A DNA stretch of 56,325 nucleotides from Rhizocola hellebori (GTDB taxonomy: Bacteria; Actinomycetota; Actinomycetes; Mycobacteriales; Micromonosporaceae): positions 1 to 56,325 of the forward strand of contig NZ_BONY01000059.1 of NCBI RefSeq assembly GCF_016862955.1, in the 5' to 3' direction. A model generated the notes under the pieces. The model made no database searches. It was not told where the DNA came from and saw only the letters and a program-made list of their open reading frames with translations. Each line of letters begins with the position of its first letter. Within the stretch, counting starts at the first letter, position 1. The translations under genes and the position numbers were made by a program. This document shows positions 37,052-45,334 of the stretch, piece after piece.

Positions 37052-38443
37052 TTATGGGGTTGGGGATTTGGCGGACGTAGCGCGGGGCAGGGTGAGGGCG
37101 ATGAGGCCGCCGGCGGCTAGGAATGCTGCGCACCAAAGGGTTGCGGCGCGGTAGGAGGCGGTCATCGGGGCGGCTTGGGCGTATTCTGCGCCGGAAAGCC
37201 CAACCAGGAGCGGCAAAGCGGCGACGGCGAGCAGTGATCCGGCGCGGGCGGCGGCGTTGTTGGTGCCGCTGGCGACACCGGCGAAACGGTCTCCAACGGC
37301 GGCCAAGACGGTGGTGGTGAGCGGTGCGACGAGGGCGGTGAGGCCGACGCTGAAAATGAGCACGCCCGGCAGAATGGTCGTCCAGTAATTGTCACCGGCG
37401 AAGCGGAGCAGGAAAGCGCCTGTGGCGCAAAGGATAGGGCCGATGACGAGTTGCGGGCGCGGGCCGATGCGGGTGGCGAGGGCACCGGAGCGTGCCGAGA
37501 ACACAAGCAGCAGAAGGGTCAGTGGCAACGTGGCCATGCCGGCCTGGAGAGCCGAATAGCCTAAGACGTTTTGGAGAAAGATAGCGAGAAGGAAGAACAA
37601 GCCGCCGAAAGCGCCGTAGACAATGACGGTATAGATGTTGAGGACTGAGAAAACGCGATGGGAGAACAGGTGTAGCGGCATCATCGCGTGGTCGCCGCGC
37701 GAGCGCTCGAGTGCAACGAAAGCGACAGCGGCAAGTGCGGCAACCGCGATGGCTATCCAGCCGAGGACTCCTGGCGAGATGAGCCCGTAGGTGAGGCCCG
37801 CGAGCGCGACAGCGCCCAGGATGGCACCGCCGATGTCGAACCGGTCACCCGCGTTCTCGGGGTCACTGCTCTCCGGAACGAACCTCAGCGAAAGGACATA
37901 TACCGCAACGGCCAGCGGGACATTCATGAAGAATATCCAGCGCCACGACACCTGATCGATGAGAAACCCGCCTATGAAAGGGCCGAGTGCCGTGGTGACT
38001 CCGGCCAGGCCCGACCAGGCGCCGATCGCCTTTCCCCGGTCTTCGTGGTGAAACGACGCTTGAATGAGGGAAAGTGAGCCGGGTACCAACAAGGCAGCAC
38101 CGACGCCCTGGAGAATCCGCGCCCCGACAAGCATCGTGGGGCTCTGCGCCAGTCCACAAGCGAACGAAGCCGCGGTGAACCACAGCACCCCAATCAGAAA
38201 GATTTTCCGGCGGCCGAAGCGATCGCCCAACGCGCCGCCAAGCAGGACAAACGCCGCCAAAGTCAAGGTATAGCCGTTCAGTACCCATTGCAGCTCAGCG
38301 AGATTCGCGTTTAGGTCGGCACCCAATTTGGGCAGAGCGACGTTGACCACAGTGGAATCGAGGAAAGCCATGCCCGAAGCCAGAACCGCCGCCGCCAGCG
38401 TGCCGCGCCCGGCTGCGGCCCCCAGTCTGAGTTTAGAATCCAC
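37052..38443 (-). CDS. DHA2-family (14-helix) MFS drug exporter
   Basis: 463 aa from GTG 38443. About fourteen hydrophobic helices. MFS signatures: AFLDSTVVNVALPKLG and AELQWVLNGYTL in helix 1/2 and GALGDRFGRRKIFLIG (motif A), the EmrB/QacA pattern. Proton-driven export of hydrophobic compounds or antibiotics; substrate unknown. Divergent from the HNH lipoprotein gene, whose GTG start begins only 1 bp away from its own. GGGGG lies 4-8 nt upstream of this start, so it is the better of the GTG options. Confidence 0.88.
   Translation of the reverse strand: MDSKLRLGAAAGRGTLAAAVLASGMAFLDSTVVNVALPKLGADLNANLAELQWVLNGYTLTLAAFVLLGGALGDRFGRRKIFLIGVLWFTAASFACGLAQSPTMLVGARILQGVGAALLVPGSLSLIQASFHHEDRGKAIGAWSGLAGVTTALGPFIGGFLIDQVSWRWIFFMNVPLAVAVYVLSLRFVPESSDPENAGDRFDIGGAILGAVALAGLTYGLISPGVLGWIAIAVAALAAVAFVALERSRGDHAMMPLHLFSHRVFSVLNIYTVIVYGAFGGLFFLLAIFLQNVLGYSALQAGMATLPLTLLLLVFSARSGALATRIGPRPQLVIGPILCATGAFLLRFAGDNYWTTILPGVLIFSVGLTALVAPLTTTVLAAVGDRFAGVASGTNNAAARAGSLLAVAALPLLVGLSGAEYAQAAPMTASYRAATLWCAAFLAAGGLIALTLPRATSAKSPTP
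38434..38439 (+). promoter_or_regulatory. Candidate -10 box for a leaderless HNH gene transcript
   Basis: TAGAAT five nucleotides before the GTG at 38445 fits the TANNNT -10 pattern of leaderless actinobacterial mRNAs, where transcription begins at the start codon. No ribosome site precedes that GTG. Confidence 0.5.
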
Positions 38444-38444
38444 C

Positions 38445-39083
38445 GTGCCCCCAACCCCTCGCATCCTCAGTGTCCTCCTCGTTCTCGCGCTGGCTCTGGT
38501 CAGCGGCTGCGACGACCTCCCCGGCAGCGCCAAGTCATCCGACGCCCCGGTGAACGCGCACGACGTTCAGATCGCTCTCAACAATCTGAAGGTGGCCGCT
38601 TGGCACCCGATGACCGGCTATTCGCGCGACCATTTTTCGCATTGGCGCAAAGCCGGAGAAAACTGCGACGTTCGCGATGTCGTGCTCGAGCGGGACGGCA
38701 AGAACCTCAAGAAGAACGGTTGCAACATTACCGACGGCGAGTGGTACAGCGTCTACGACGGGCTGACCGTGAAGGACCCACTCGAGGTCGACATCGACCA
38801 CATGGTGCCGCTGGCCAACGCCTGGCGTTCCGGGGCCGACCTGTGGACCGATCAGAAGCGCTCAGATTTCGCCAACGACCTCGAAAGGCCACAGCTGCTC
38901 GCCGTCAGCCGGGGAAGCAACCGGTCGAAGGGCGACCAGGACCCGTCGCAGTGGAAGCCACCCAACTTCCAGTACTACTGCAAGTACGCGCAATCCTGGA
39001 TCGCCGTGAAGACACACTGGCAGCTGACCATCACCAAGGATGAAAAGGGTGCGCTGACTGACATGTTGGGTACATGCGTGTAA
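38445..39083 (+). CDS. Secreted HNH-family (DUF1524-like) nuclease lipoprotein
   Basis: 212 aa from GTG 38445. Signal peptide ending in a lipobox LVSGC (about Cys 22), so it is lipid-anchored outside the cell. The nuclease core is DIDHMVPLANAWRSG (the DHxxPL half of HNH) plus WTDQKRSDFANDLERPQLL and a terminal AVSRGSNRSKGDQDP (the N and last metal-binding residues), as in GmrSD C-terminal/HNH proteins. Two Cys pairs (CDVRD, NGCN; YYCKY, GTCV) may form disulfides. Such enzymes are common in Streptomyces-type genomes; possible roles are nutrient DNA degradation or competence-type defence against extracellular DNA. Confidence 0.87.
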   Translation: MPPTPRILSVLLVLALALVSGCDDLPGSAKSSDAPVNAHDVQIALNNLKVAAWHPMTGYSRDHFSHWRKAGENCDVRDVVLERDGKNLKKNGCNITDGEWYSVYDGLTVKDPLEVDIDHMVPLANAWRSGADLWTDQKRSDFANDLERPQLLAVSRGSNRSKGDQDPSQWKPPNFQYYCKYAQSWIAVKTHWQLTITKDEKGALTDMLGTCV

Positions 39084-39319
39084 TGACGAAAGACATAGTG
39101 GCACCGCCTGGCGGCGTAATGACCGATGAGGTCGGCAATGTCACCGGTGACCTGACCCTGGAACCAGTCGTCGGCGACGATGGCACCGTTTGCCTGCGCG
39201 TGCAGTACAAGGGCGCGGACGAGTGGTACACGGTCACCGACGCGCAGCTCAAAGTGGATCGCCAAGACGCCAACGCGGTGGAGCAGGCCCAGCAGGAGCT
39301 GCTCAATCGCTTCGGCTGA
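39083..39319 (+). CDS. Small hypothetical protein overlapping the HNH gene
   Basis: 78 aa from ATG 39083, which overlaps the HNH stop codon (TAATG); an ATG at 39074 would add 3 residues. Sequence is acidic and beta-rich (GNVTGDLTLEPVV, CLRVQYKGADEWYTV) with a helical C-terminus. Composition and length look like a real conserved actinobacterial protein. I cannot assign a function. Its stop overlaps the convergent dppF end by 17 bp. Confidence 0.65.
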   Translation: MTKDIVAPPGGVMTDEVGNVTGDLTLEPVVGDDGTVCLRVQYKGADEWYTVTDAQLKVDRQDANAVEQAQQELLNRFG

Positions 39320-40331
39320 CCAGCTCACCCTCGGGGACAGCGATGCCGGCCAGCTCCTCGGCGAAATGGCAGGCGACCTTGTGACCCTCGATCAACCGCA
39401 ACTCGGGGCGTTCGGCCGCACATCTTTCGCGAGCCCACGGGCAGCGCGTGCGGAACCGGCACCCCGAGGGCGGGTTGGCCGGCGACGGCAGGTCGCCCTT
39501 GAGCAGGATGCGCTCGCGGCGCTCCTCGATGAGGGGATCCGGCACCGGAACCGCAGACATGAGCGCCTTGGTATAGGGGTGCAGGGGTCTGCGGTACAGG
39601 TCGTTGCTGGAGGCCTCCTCGACCAGGGCGCCCAGATACATCACGCCGACGGTGTCGGAGATGTGCCGGACCACGGCCAGGTCGTGGGCGATGACCAGAT
39701 AGGTCAGGCCGAGCGAGGTCTGCAGCTCGTCGAGAAGGTTGATGACCTGCGCCTGAATCGACACGTCGAGCGCCGAAACCGGCTCGTCGGCCACAATCAG
39801 CTCCGGGCTGAGCACGAGCGCTCGCGCTATCCCGATGCGCTGCCGTTGCCCGCCTGAGAACTCATGTGGGTACCGGGAAAGAGCCCACCGAGGAAGGCCG
39901 ACCGCATCAAGCGTCCGTGAGATCAAAGCGCGCCGCTCCTCGCGGTTGGCGCCTATCCCGTGGGCCACCAGCCCCTCGGAGAGGATCGACTCGATGTTCT
40001 GGCGCGGGTCCAGGCTCGACATCGGGTCCTGGAAAATCATCTGCATCCGCTTGCGCTGCGCGCGCAGCTGCTCCCGCGGGAGTGTCGTCAGCTCGATGCC
40101 GCCGAGCCTCACCTTCCCCGCGGTGGGCGGGTTCAGCTGGAGCAGCGCCCTTCCCAGCGTCGACTTGCCACACCCGGACTCGCCCACCAGGCCGTAGGTT
40201 TCCCCCTGGCCGATGGAGAGCGACACCCCGTCGACCGCCATGACGTGCCCGATCACCCGGTCGAAGAGGATTCCCTTGGTGATCGGGAAATAGACCTTCA
40301 GATCCTCAATCTCCACAAGCTTTTCGGTCAT
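39303..40331 (-). CDS. dppF: Peptide ABC transporter ATPase (DppF/OppF type)
   Basis: 342 aa. Walker A GESGCGKSTLGRAL (~51-64), ABC signature EFSGGQRQRIGIARAL, Walker B LIVADEPVSALD and the H-loop IAHDL. C-terminal oligopeptide-transporter extension with FRTRCPWARERC Cys motif (oligopeptide_HPY). Couples ATP hydrolysis to peptide uptake with DppD, on the cytoplasmic face. Overlaps dppD by 4 bp. Confidence 0.95.
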   Translation of the reverse strand: MTEKLVEIEDLKVYFPITKGILFDRVIGHVMAVDGVSLSIGQGETYGLVGESGCGKSTLGRALLQLNPPTAGKVRLGGIELTTLPREQLRAQRKRMQMIFQDPMSSLDPRQNIESILSEGLVAHGIGANREERRALISRTLDAVGLPRWALSRYPHEFSGGQRQRIGIARALVLSPELIVADEPVSALDVSIQAQVINLLDELQTSLGLTYLVIAHDLAVVRHISDTVGVMYLGALVEEASSNDLYRRPLHPYTKALMSAVPVPDPLIEERRERILLKGDLPSPANPPSGCRFRTRCPWARERCAAERPELRLIEGHKVACHFAEELAGIAVPEGELVSRSD

Positions 40332-41302
40332 GAGTCGGCTCCGAACGGGTTGACGCAGCGGTAGGCGTGGGCGCCGCCCACGAGCGCGGGCGGACCCTCC
40401 ACACAGGACTCGAGCACGCGTTCGCAGCGCGGCGCGAAGGCGCAGCCCTCAACCCATGGCAGCAGATCGCGTACAGAGCCGGGGATCGGGTTGAGCCTGT
40501 CCCCGCGCACCGAGTCGAGCCGCGGGATCGAGGCGAGCAGCCCGTGCGTGTAGGGGTGGGTTGGCTGGGCGAAAAGGCTGTGGCGGGAGGCGGTCTCGAC
40601 GACCCTGCCCGCGTAGAGCACGTTGATCCAGTCGCAGAGCCCGGCGACCACCCCGAGATCGTGAGTGATCATGATCATGGCGGTGCCGTCCTGATGCACC
40701 AGCTCTTTGAGCAACTCGAGGATCTGCGCCTGAATGGTCACGTCGAGGGCGGTGGTCGGCTCGTCGGCGATGAGCAGCCGGGGCCGGCACGCCACCGCCA
40801 TCGCGATCAGAGCGCGTTGCCGCATCCCGCCGGAGAGCTGATGCGGGTATTCCTTGAGCCTGCGCCGCGGGTCGGGAATGCCGACGCGATCGAGCAGAGC
40901 CTCCGCCTCCTTGCGAGCCCGCTCGCCGGTCATGCCCCGATGCCGGGCCAGCACCTCGGTGACCTGAACACCGATCGGGACCACCGGGTTCAGCGAGCTC
41001 AGCGGGTCCTGGAAGATCATCGCGATCTCCCGGCCGCGCATGTCCCGCAGGGTCCGCTGATCGGTGCTGAGCAGGTTCACCCCGTCATCGAAGATCGCCT
41101 TGCCGGTGACCTTGTTGCCCTTGGGCGGGAGCAGGCCCATCAACGCCAGCGAGGTCACCGACTTGCCGCAACCGGACTCTCCCACCAGACCGATCACCTC
41201 GCCGGCCCGCACCTCGAACGAGACACCGTCGACAGCCCGGACATCGGCCCGGTCCTTGCCGCCGAAGACCACGGTCAGGTCTTCCACATTCAGCAACGCC
41301 AT
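40328..41302 (-). CDS. dppD: Peptide ABC transporter ATPase (DppD/OppD type)
   Basis: 324 aa. Walker A GESGCGKSVTSLAL, signature QLSGGMRQRALIAMAV, Walker B LIADEPTTALD, H-loop ITHDL, and the C-terminal oligopeptide-ATPase domain with Cys cluster CAFAPRCERVLESC. Partner of DppF. Starts 6 bp after the stop of dppC. Confidence 0.95.
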   Translation of the reverse strand: MALLNVEDLTVVFGGKDRADVRAVDGVSFEVRAGEVIGLVGESGCGKSVTSLALMGLLPPKGNKVTGKAIFDDGVNLLSTDQRTLRDMRGREIAMIFQDPLSSLNPVVPIGVQVTEVLARHRGMTGERARKEAEALLDRVGIPDPRRRLKEYPHQLSGGMRQRALIAMAVACRPRLLIADEPTTALDVTIQAQILELLKELVHQDGTAMIMITHDLGVVAGLCDWINVLYAGRVVETASRHSLFAQPTHPYTHGLLASIPRLDSVRGDRLNPIPGSVRDLLPWVEGCAFAPRCERVLESCVEGPPALVGGAHAYRCVNPFGADS

Positions 41303-41308
41303 GTCAGC

Positions 41309-42271
41309 TCACTTCCGAAGCTTCGGGTCGAGGGCCTCTCGCATCGCCTCGCCCAGCAGGGTGAAGCCGAGCGCGGTGATGATGATCCCCACCGCCGGGT
41401 AGAAGGCCAGCCGCGGCGCGAACTCGAAGCGCGCCAAGGCATCGGTGAGCATGGCGCCCCACTCGGCCGTGGCCGGGTCGGGGTTGCCCAGGCCCAGGAA
41501 GGACAGCCCGGCCGCCTCGATGATCGCGGTGGCCAGGGTCAGTGTCGCCTGGACGAGTACAGGTGCCACGGAGTTGGGCAGGATGTGCGAAAGCGCGATC
41601 TTCCGCCGGCCCACGCCGAGCGAGGTCGCCGCGACCACGTACTCCGCGTTGGCCTGCGCGATCATCGAACCGCGCAGCAACCGCGCGAAGGTCGGAATCG
41701 ACACGAAGCCGACCGCGATCATCACCGTGGTCAGGCTGGGCCCGAGCAGGGCCACGATGCTCACCGCGAGCAGCAGACCCGGCATCGCGAGCAGCATGTC
41801 GATGAAGCGCATGAGCACGTTGTCCAGGCTCCGGCCGCGCTTGCCGCCCAGGCCGTAGGCCGCGCCGGCCAGACCGCCGATGAGGCAGCCGAAGAAGAGG
41901 CCGAAAGCGGTCGCCACCACGCCGACCAACAGTGTCTGGCGTGCTCCGACCACCATCCGGCTGAACTCATCACGCGCCTGGTGATCGAGGCCGAACCAGT
42001 GCTGAGCGCTGGGGCCGGGGATGATGTTCTGCGCCTCCGACACGAATCCGAGGCCGGTCTGGGTGGGGCTGAACGGGACCAGGAACGGCCCGACGAAGCC
42101 CACGAGGACGAAAATGCCGAGAATGACCGCGCCAACGATGGCCGCCGGGTTGTGGCGCAACCGCCGAAACGCCTCGCGCCAAAGGCTTTCGCCGCCCTCG
42201 TTGGCGTGCACCGCGGCCAGCTCCGCCAGCCGCTCGAGCTTGGCGATCTTTTTGCGTGCCAGCTGGGTCAT
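41309..42271 (-). CDS. dppC: Peptide ABC transporter permease (DppC/OppC type)
   Basis: 320 aa with about six membrane helices and the binding-protein-dependent loop EAAGLSFLGLGNPDPATAEWG, a typical DppC feature. N-terminal cytoplasmic stretch of ~30 residues, then helix AIVGAVILGIFVLVGFVGPFL. Overlaps dppB by 4 bp. Confidence 0.95.
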   Translation of the reverse strand: MTQLARKKIAKLERLAELAAVHANEGGESLWREAFRRLRHNPAAIVGAVILGIFVLVGFVGPFLVPFSPTQTGLGFVSEAQNIIPGPSAQHWFGLDHQARDEFSRMVVGARQTLLVGVVATAFGLFFGCLIGGLAGAAYGLGGKRGRSLDNVLMRFIDMLLAMPGLLLAVSIVALLGPSLTTVMIAVGFVSIPTFARLLRGSMIAQANAEYVVAATSLGVGRRKIALSHILPNSVAPVLVQATLTLATAIIEAAGLSFLGLGNPDPATAEWGAMLTDALARFEFAPRLAFYPAVGIIITALGFTLLGEAMREALDPKLRK

Positions 42272-43272
42272 CGCACACGCACCCGGGGGTCGATAAGGCT
42301 GTAGGAGATGTCCACGATGAGGTTCACCAGGACGTAGACCACCGCGATGATCAAAATAAAGCCCATCATCACCGGATAGTCGCGGTTATCGATCGCTTGG
42401 GCGGCGAACTGGCCGATGCCGGTAAAGGCGAACACAGTCTCGGTCAGCACCGCGCCGGAAAGCAGACCGCCGGTGAGTAGGCCGATCACGGTCACCACCG
42501 GGAGCATCGCGTTGCGCAACACGTGCCGGCCGCGGATGCGGCGCTCGGTGAGCCCCTTCGCCTCCGCTGTTCGCACGTAGTCCTCGCCGAGCACTTCCAG
42601 CACGCTGGCCCGGGTCATCCGCACGATGATCGCGAGTGGAACGCTGGCCAGGGTCAGGCCGGGCAGCACGAGATGGTGCATCGCGTCGAGGGCCGCGTCC
42701 CACTCCTGGGTCATGATGCCGTCGAGCACGTAAAAGCCCGTGACCCGGGTGGCGTCGATCGTGGTGTCCTGCCGGCCGAAGGTCGGGAACCAGCCCAGGT
42801 TCACTGCGAAGAGCGCTTTTATGAGGTACCCAAGAAAAAAGATCGGTGTGCACACTGCGGCCAATGACGCGCCCACGGACAGGTGATCCAGCCAGGTCGC
42901 ACGCCGCTTCGCGGCCAGGTAGCCGAGCGGAATGCCAAGACCGATCGCGATGATCATCGCGGTGACGGTGAGCTCGATCGTTCCCGGAAAACGCTCCAGG
43001 AACAGGTCAAGGACCGGCCGCTTCTCATTGAGCGAGTTCCCGAGATCGCCGCGGAGCAGCTGCTTAAGGAAGCGGCCATATTGGACGATGAGCGGATCGT
43101 CCAGCCCCATCGACTTTCGGATCGCCGCCCGGGACGCGGGCGTGGCCCTCTCGCCGAGAATGGCCGTCTCCGGGCCGCCTGGCAGCCGGTGCAGCCATAG
43201 GAAAAGAAGGATCGACAGCCCAAGCAGCGTGGGGATCAGCTGGAGCAGGCGTCGGACGATGAAGCGCATCAT
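42268..43272 (-). CDS. dppB: Peptide ABC transporter permease (DppB/OppB type)
   Basis: 334 aa, six helices, with LPGGPETAIL near the N-terminus, EDYVRTAEAKGLTERRI (permease EAA-loop) and the final VNLIVDISYSLIDPRVRV typical of DppB. ATG 43272 or 43269 both possible. Separated from dppA by a 15-bp hairpin that may lower its expression relative to dppA. Confidence 0.95.
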   Translation of the reverse strand: MMRFIVRRLLQLIPTLLGLSILLFLWLHRLPGGPETAILGERATPASRAAIRKSMGLDDPLIVQYGRFLKQLLRGDLGNSLNEKRPVLDLFLERFPGTIELTVTAMIIAIGLGIPLGYLAAKRRATWLDHLSVGASLAAVCTPIFFLGYLIKALFAVNLGWFPTFGRQDTTIDATRVTGFYVLDGIMTQEWDAALDAMHHLVLPGLTLASVPLAIIVRMTRASVLEVLGEDYVRTAEAKGLTERRIRGRHVLRNAMLPVVTVIGLLTGGLLSGAVLTETVFAFTGIGQFAAQAIDNRDYPVMMGFILIIAVVYVLVNLIVDISYSLIDPRVRVR

Positions 43273-43305
43273 CGCGGTCTCGTCTCATTTCGGGCGAGGG
43301 ATATA

Positions 43306-43347
43306 CGGCCCCTGTGGACTTCCTTAGAAGGTAGTCCACAGGGGCCG
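43306..43347 (-). terminator. Strong hairpin between dppA and dppB
   Basis: Perfect 15-bp stem CGGCCCCTGTGGACT (43306-43320) with AGTCCACAGGGGCCG (43333-43347), 12-nt loop. It sits 12 bp after the dppA stop (43359) on the minus strand. No T-run follows, so it could be a partial terminator or an RNA-stabilising stem-loop that keeps binding-protein mRNA more abundant. Confidence 0.8.
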
Positions 43348-43358
43348 CGGTGAGTTAC

Positions 43359-45023
43359 TTACTTGAATTCAGCGGTGGCGTAACGCTCGTCGGTGAGCGG
43401 GCTCGCCTTGACACCCGTCACGTCCTTGGCCAGCACCAGCGACGGCGGGCCGTGCGCGATCGGCACACCGGGCAGGAACTTGAGCAGCTCGGCGTTGAGG
43501 GCCTTGTAGAGCTCCGCACGCTTGTTCACGTCGGGCTCCTGGTCGGCCTTCTTGAACTGGTCGAACAGGGCCGGGTTGTTGAAGCCCCACTCGTCCTTGG
43601 CGCGGCTGAAGAAGGTGCCGATGAAGTTGAACGCGTCGGCGTAGTCACCGGTCCAGCCCAGCAGGTGCAGGTCGTGGTTCTTGCCCGAGGTGACGGCGTT
43701 GAGGTAGTCCGGGCTCCACTTGAGAGCGATCGGCTCAACCGTGATGCCGGCAGCCTTGAGGTCGGCCGAGATCAGCTCGAAGATGTCCTTCGGCGCCGGC
43801 ATGTAGGGCCGGGTGACCTCGGTCGGGTAGTGGAACTTCAGGGTCAGCCCGTTCGCGTAGCCAGCGGCCGCCAGCAGCGACTTCGCCTTGGCAACGTCGT
43901 AGTCGTACTTGGTGACCGACTCGTTGTAACCGGGCAGCGACGACGGGTGGAACTCGATCGCGACCGTGGATCCCGGGGGGTACTTCGAGTCGACGATGTT
44001 CTTCTTGTTGATGGCGTGCGCGATAGCCTGGCGCACCTCGGGCTTGGCCAGCGCCGGGTTACCGGACTGGTTGATCGCGAGGTAGAGGATGTTGAACGCC
44101 GGGCGGACCAGCACGTTGAAGCCCTTGTCCTGCAGCGGCTTGACGTCAGCCGGGGCGACGAGGTCGTAACCCTGGATGTCGCCGGCCTCGAGCGCCTGCT
44201 TACGGGCGGCCAGATCAGAGATGGTCTTGAAGTGCAGGTTCTTGATCTTCGCCTTGTTGCCGTGGTAGGCGTCGTTGCGGGTCAGCTTGACGACCTTGTT
44301 CGTGGTGTCCCACGACTCGAACTTGTACGGACCGGTTCCCACCGGGTTGCTGGTCGCGTACTTCGGGTAGGTGATGTTCTCGGCCGTGCCACCGACCTTG
44401 TCAGCCTCAAAGTCCTTGAGGGCCTTCGGGCTGGACATCGAGAACGACGGCAGCGCGAGGGCAGCCGGGAACTTGCTGGTCACCGAAGTGATCGTGATTT
44501 CCGCGGTGTCCGCGCCCTTGGCCGCGCACGACTTGAAGAGGCTCGGCGGCAGATCGGGCGACTCGCTCTTGGCGAAGCCGCCGAAGACGTCCTGCCAGTA
44601 GGAGGAGACGTCCGGGCTCTGCAGCAGGCCGGAGTAGTTGAACCAGCGGTTGAAGTTGAAGCAGACCGCGTCGGCGTTGAAGTCAGTGCCGTCGTGGAAC
44701 TTCACGCCGGACTTGAGCTTGAACGTCCAGACCAGGCCCGTGGAGTCGGGGGTGTAGCTCGTCGCGAGGGACGGCACGATCTTCGCGCCACCCTCCTCGG
44801 GCTGGACCAGCGTCTCGAAGATTTGCCGCGCCACCCGAAGCGACTCACCGTCGCTGGCGAATGACGGGTCAAGCACCTTCGCGTCGCCTGCCACACCGAA
44901 GACAAGCGTGTCCTTCTTGGGGGCTTCCGGATCGCGCTTACTCGCCGCACAGCCAGCGGCTGTCAAGGCGAGTGCGGCGACCGCGGATACCGCTAGCGCG
45001 GTCCTCAGCCGTGGTGCACGCAT
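43359..45023 (-). CDS. dppA: Peptide-binding lipoprotein (DppA/OppA type)
   Basis: 554 aa. Lipobox TAAGC (~Cys 25) after an Ala/Leu-rich signal. SBP_bac_5 fold: LVFGVAGDAKVLDPSFA, then HDGTDFNADAVCFNFNRW and later YNESVTKYDYDVAKAKSLL. Binds extracellular oligopeptides (or similar) for the DppBCDF importer. AGAGGTG precedes the ATG 7 nt upstream. Confidence 0.94.
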   Translation of the reverse strand: MRAPRLRTALAVSAVAALALTAAGCAASKRDPEAPKKDTLVFGVAGDAKVLDPSFASDGESLRVARQIFETLVQPEEGGAKIVPSLATSYTPDSTGLVWTFKLKSGVKFHDGTDFNADAVCFNFNRWFNYSGLLQSPDVSSYWQDVFGGFAKSESPDLPPSLFKSCAAKGADTAEITITSVTSKFPAALALPSFSMSSPKALKDFEADKVGGTAENITYPKYATSNPVGTGPYKFESWDTTNKVVKLTRNDAYHGNKAKIKNLHFKTISDLAARKQALEAGDIQGYDLVAPADVKPLQDKGFNVLVRPAFNILYLAINQSGNPALAKPEVRQAIAHAINKKNIVDSKYPPGSTVAIEFHPSSLPGYNESVTKYDYDVAKAKSLLAAAGYANGLTLKFHYPTEVTRPYMPAPKDIFELISADLKAAGITVEPIALKWSPDYLNAVTSGKNHDLHLLGWTGDYADAFNFIGTFFSRAKDEWGFNNPALFDQFKKADQEPDVNKRAELYKALNAELLKFLPGVPIAHGPPSLVLAKDVTGVKASPLTDERYATAEFK

Positions 45024-45334
45024 GGGGGTTCACCTCTGTCTTGGTCCATTGCCGTCCACGCCGAACGGCCGGTGACGGTGGTCACCGTTTTGGCGAACCC
45101 TAGCGGCTGTTAAGCAAGTCGAGTCAGAGTCGATCACTAGTTGATACCGAACCGTTGCCAATGGCCAGAGATGACGTCTCTGACCAGCGGCCCGATTCCG
45201 CAATATGGGCCGCCACCTGCGGAAACACCGGTCGAAAAGTTTCGGCGTTTCTTCCACCCCATCACATCGACCAACATGACTCCCTTGGGCACGTCGAGCG
45301 CTTACCGTCGGTGGGTAGCTGTACCGTTGCCAAC
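45024..45334. promoter_or_regulatory. Divergent intergenic region dppA / dnaX
   Basis: 311 bp without a supported gene. A perfect inverted repeat CGGTGAC-GGTG-GTCACCG (45070-45087) lies 47-64 bp upstream of the dppA start and could be an operator for the dpp operon. On the other strand TACCGT at 45322-45327 sits 7 nt before the dnaX GTG, a possible -10 for a leaderless transcript. Confidence 0.5.

Noticed and set aside
40367-42304. 645-codon plus-strand frame antisense to the dppD and dppC genes
   Set aside because: Composition is His/Arg/Gly-rich noise produced by the opposite-strand ABC genes; no ribosome site or known motif.
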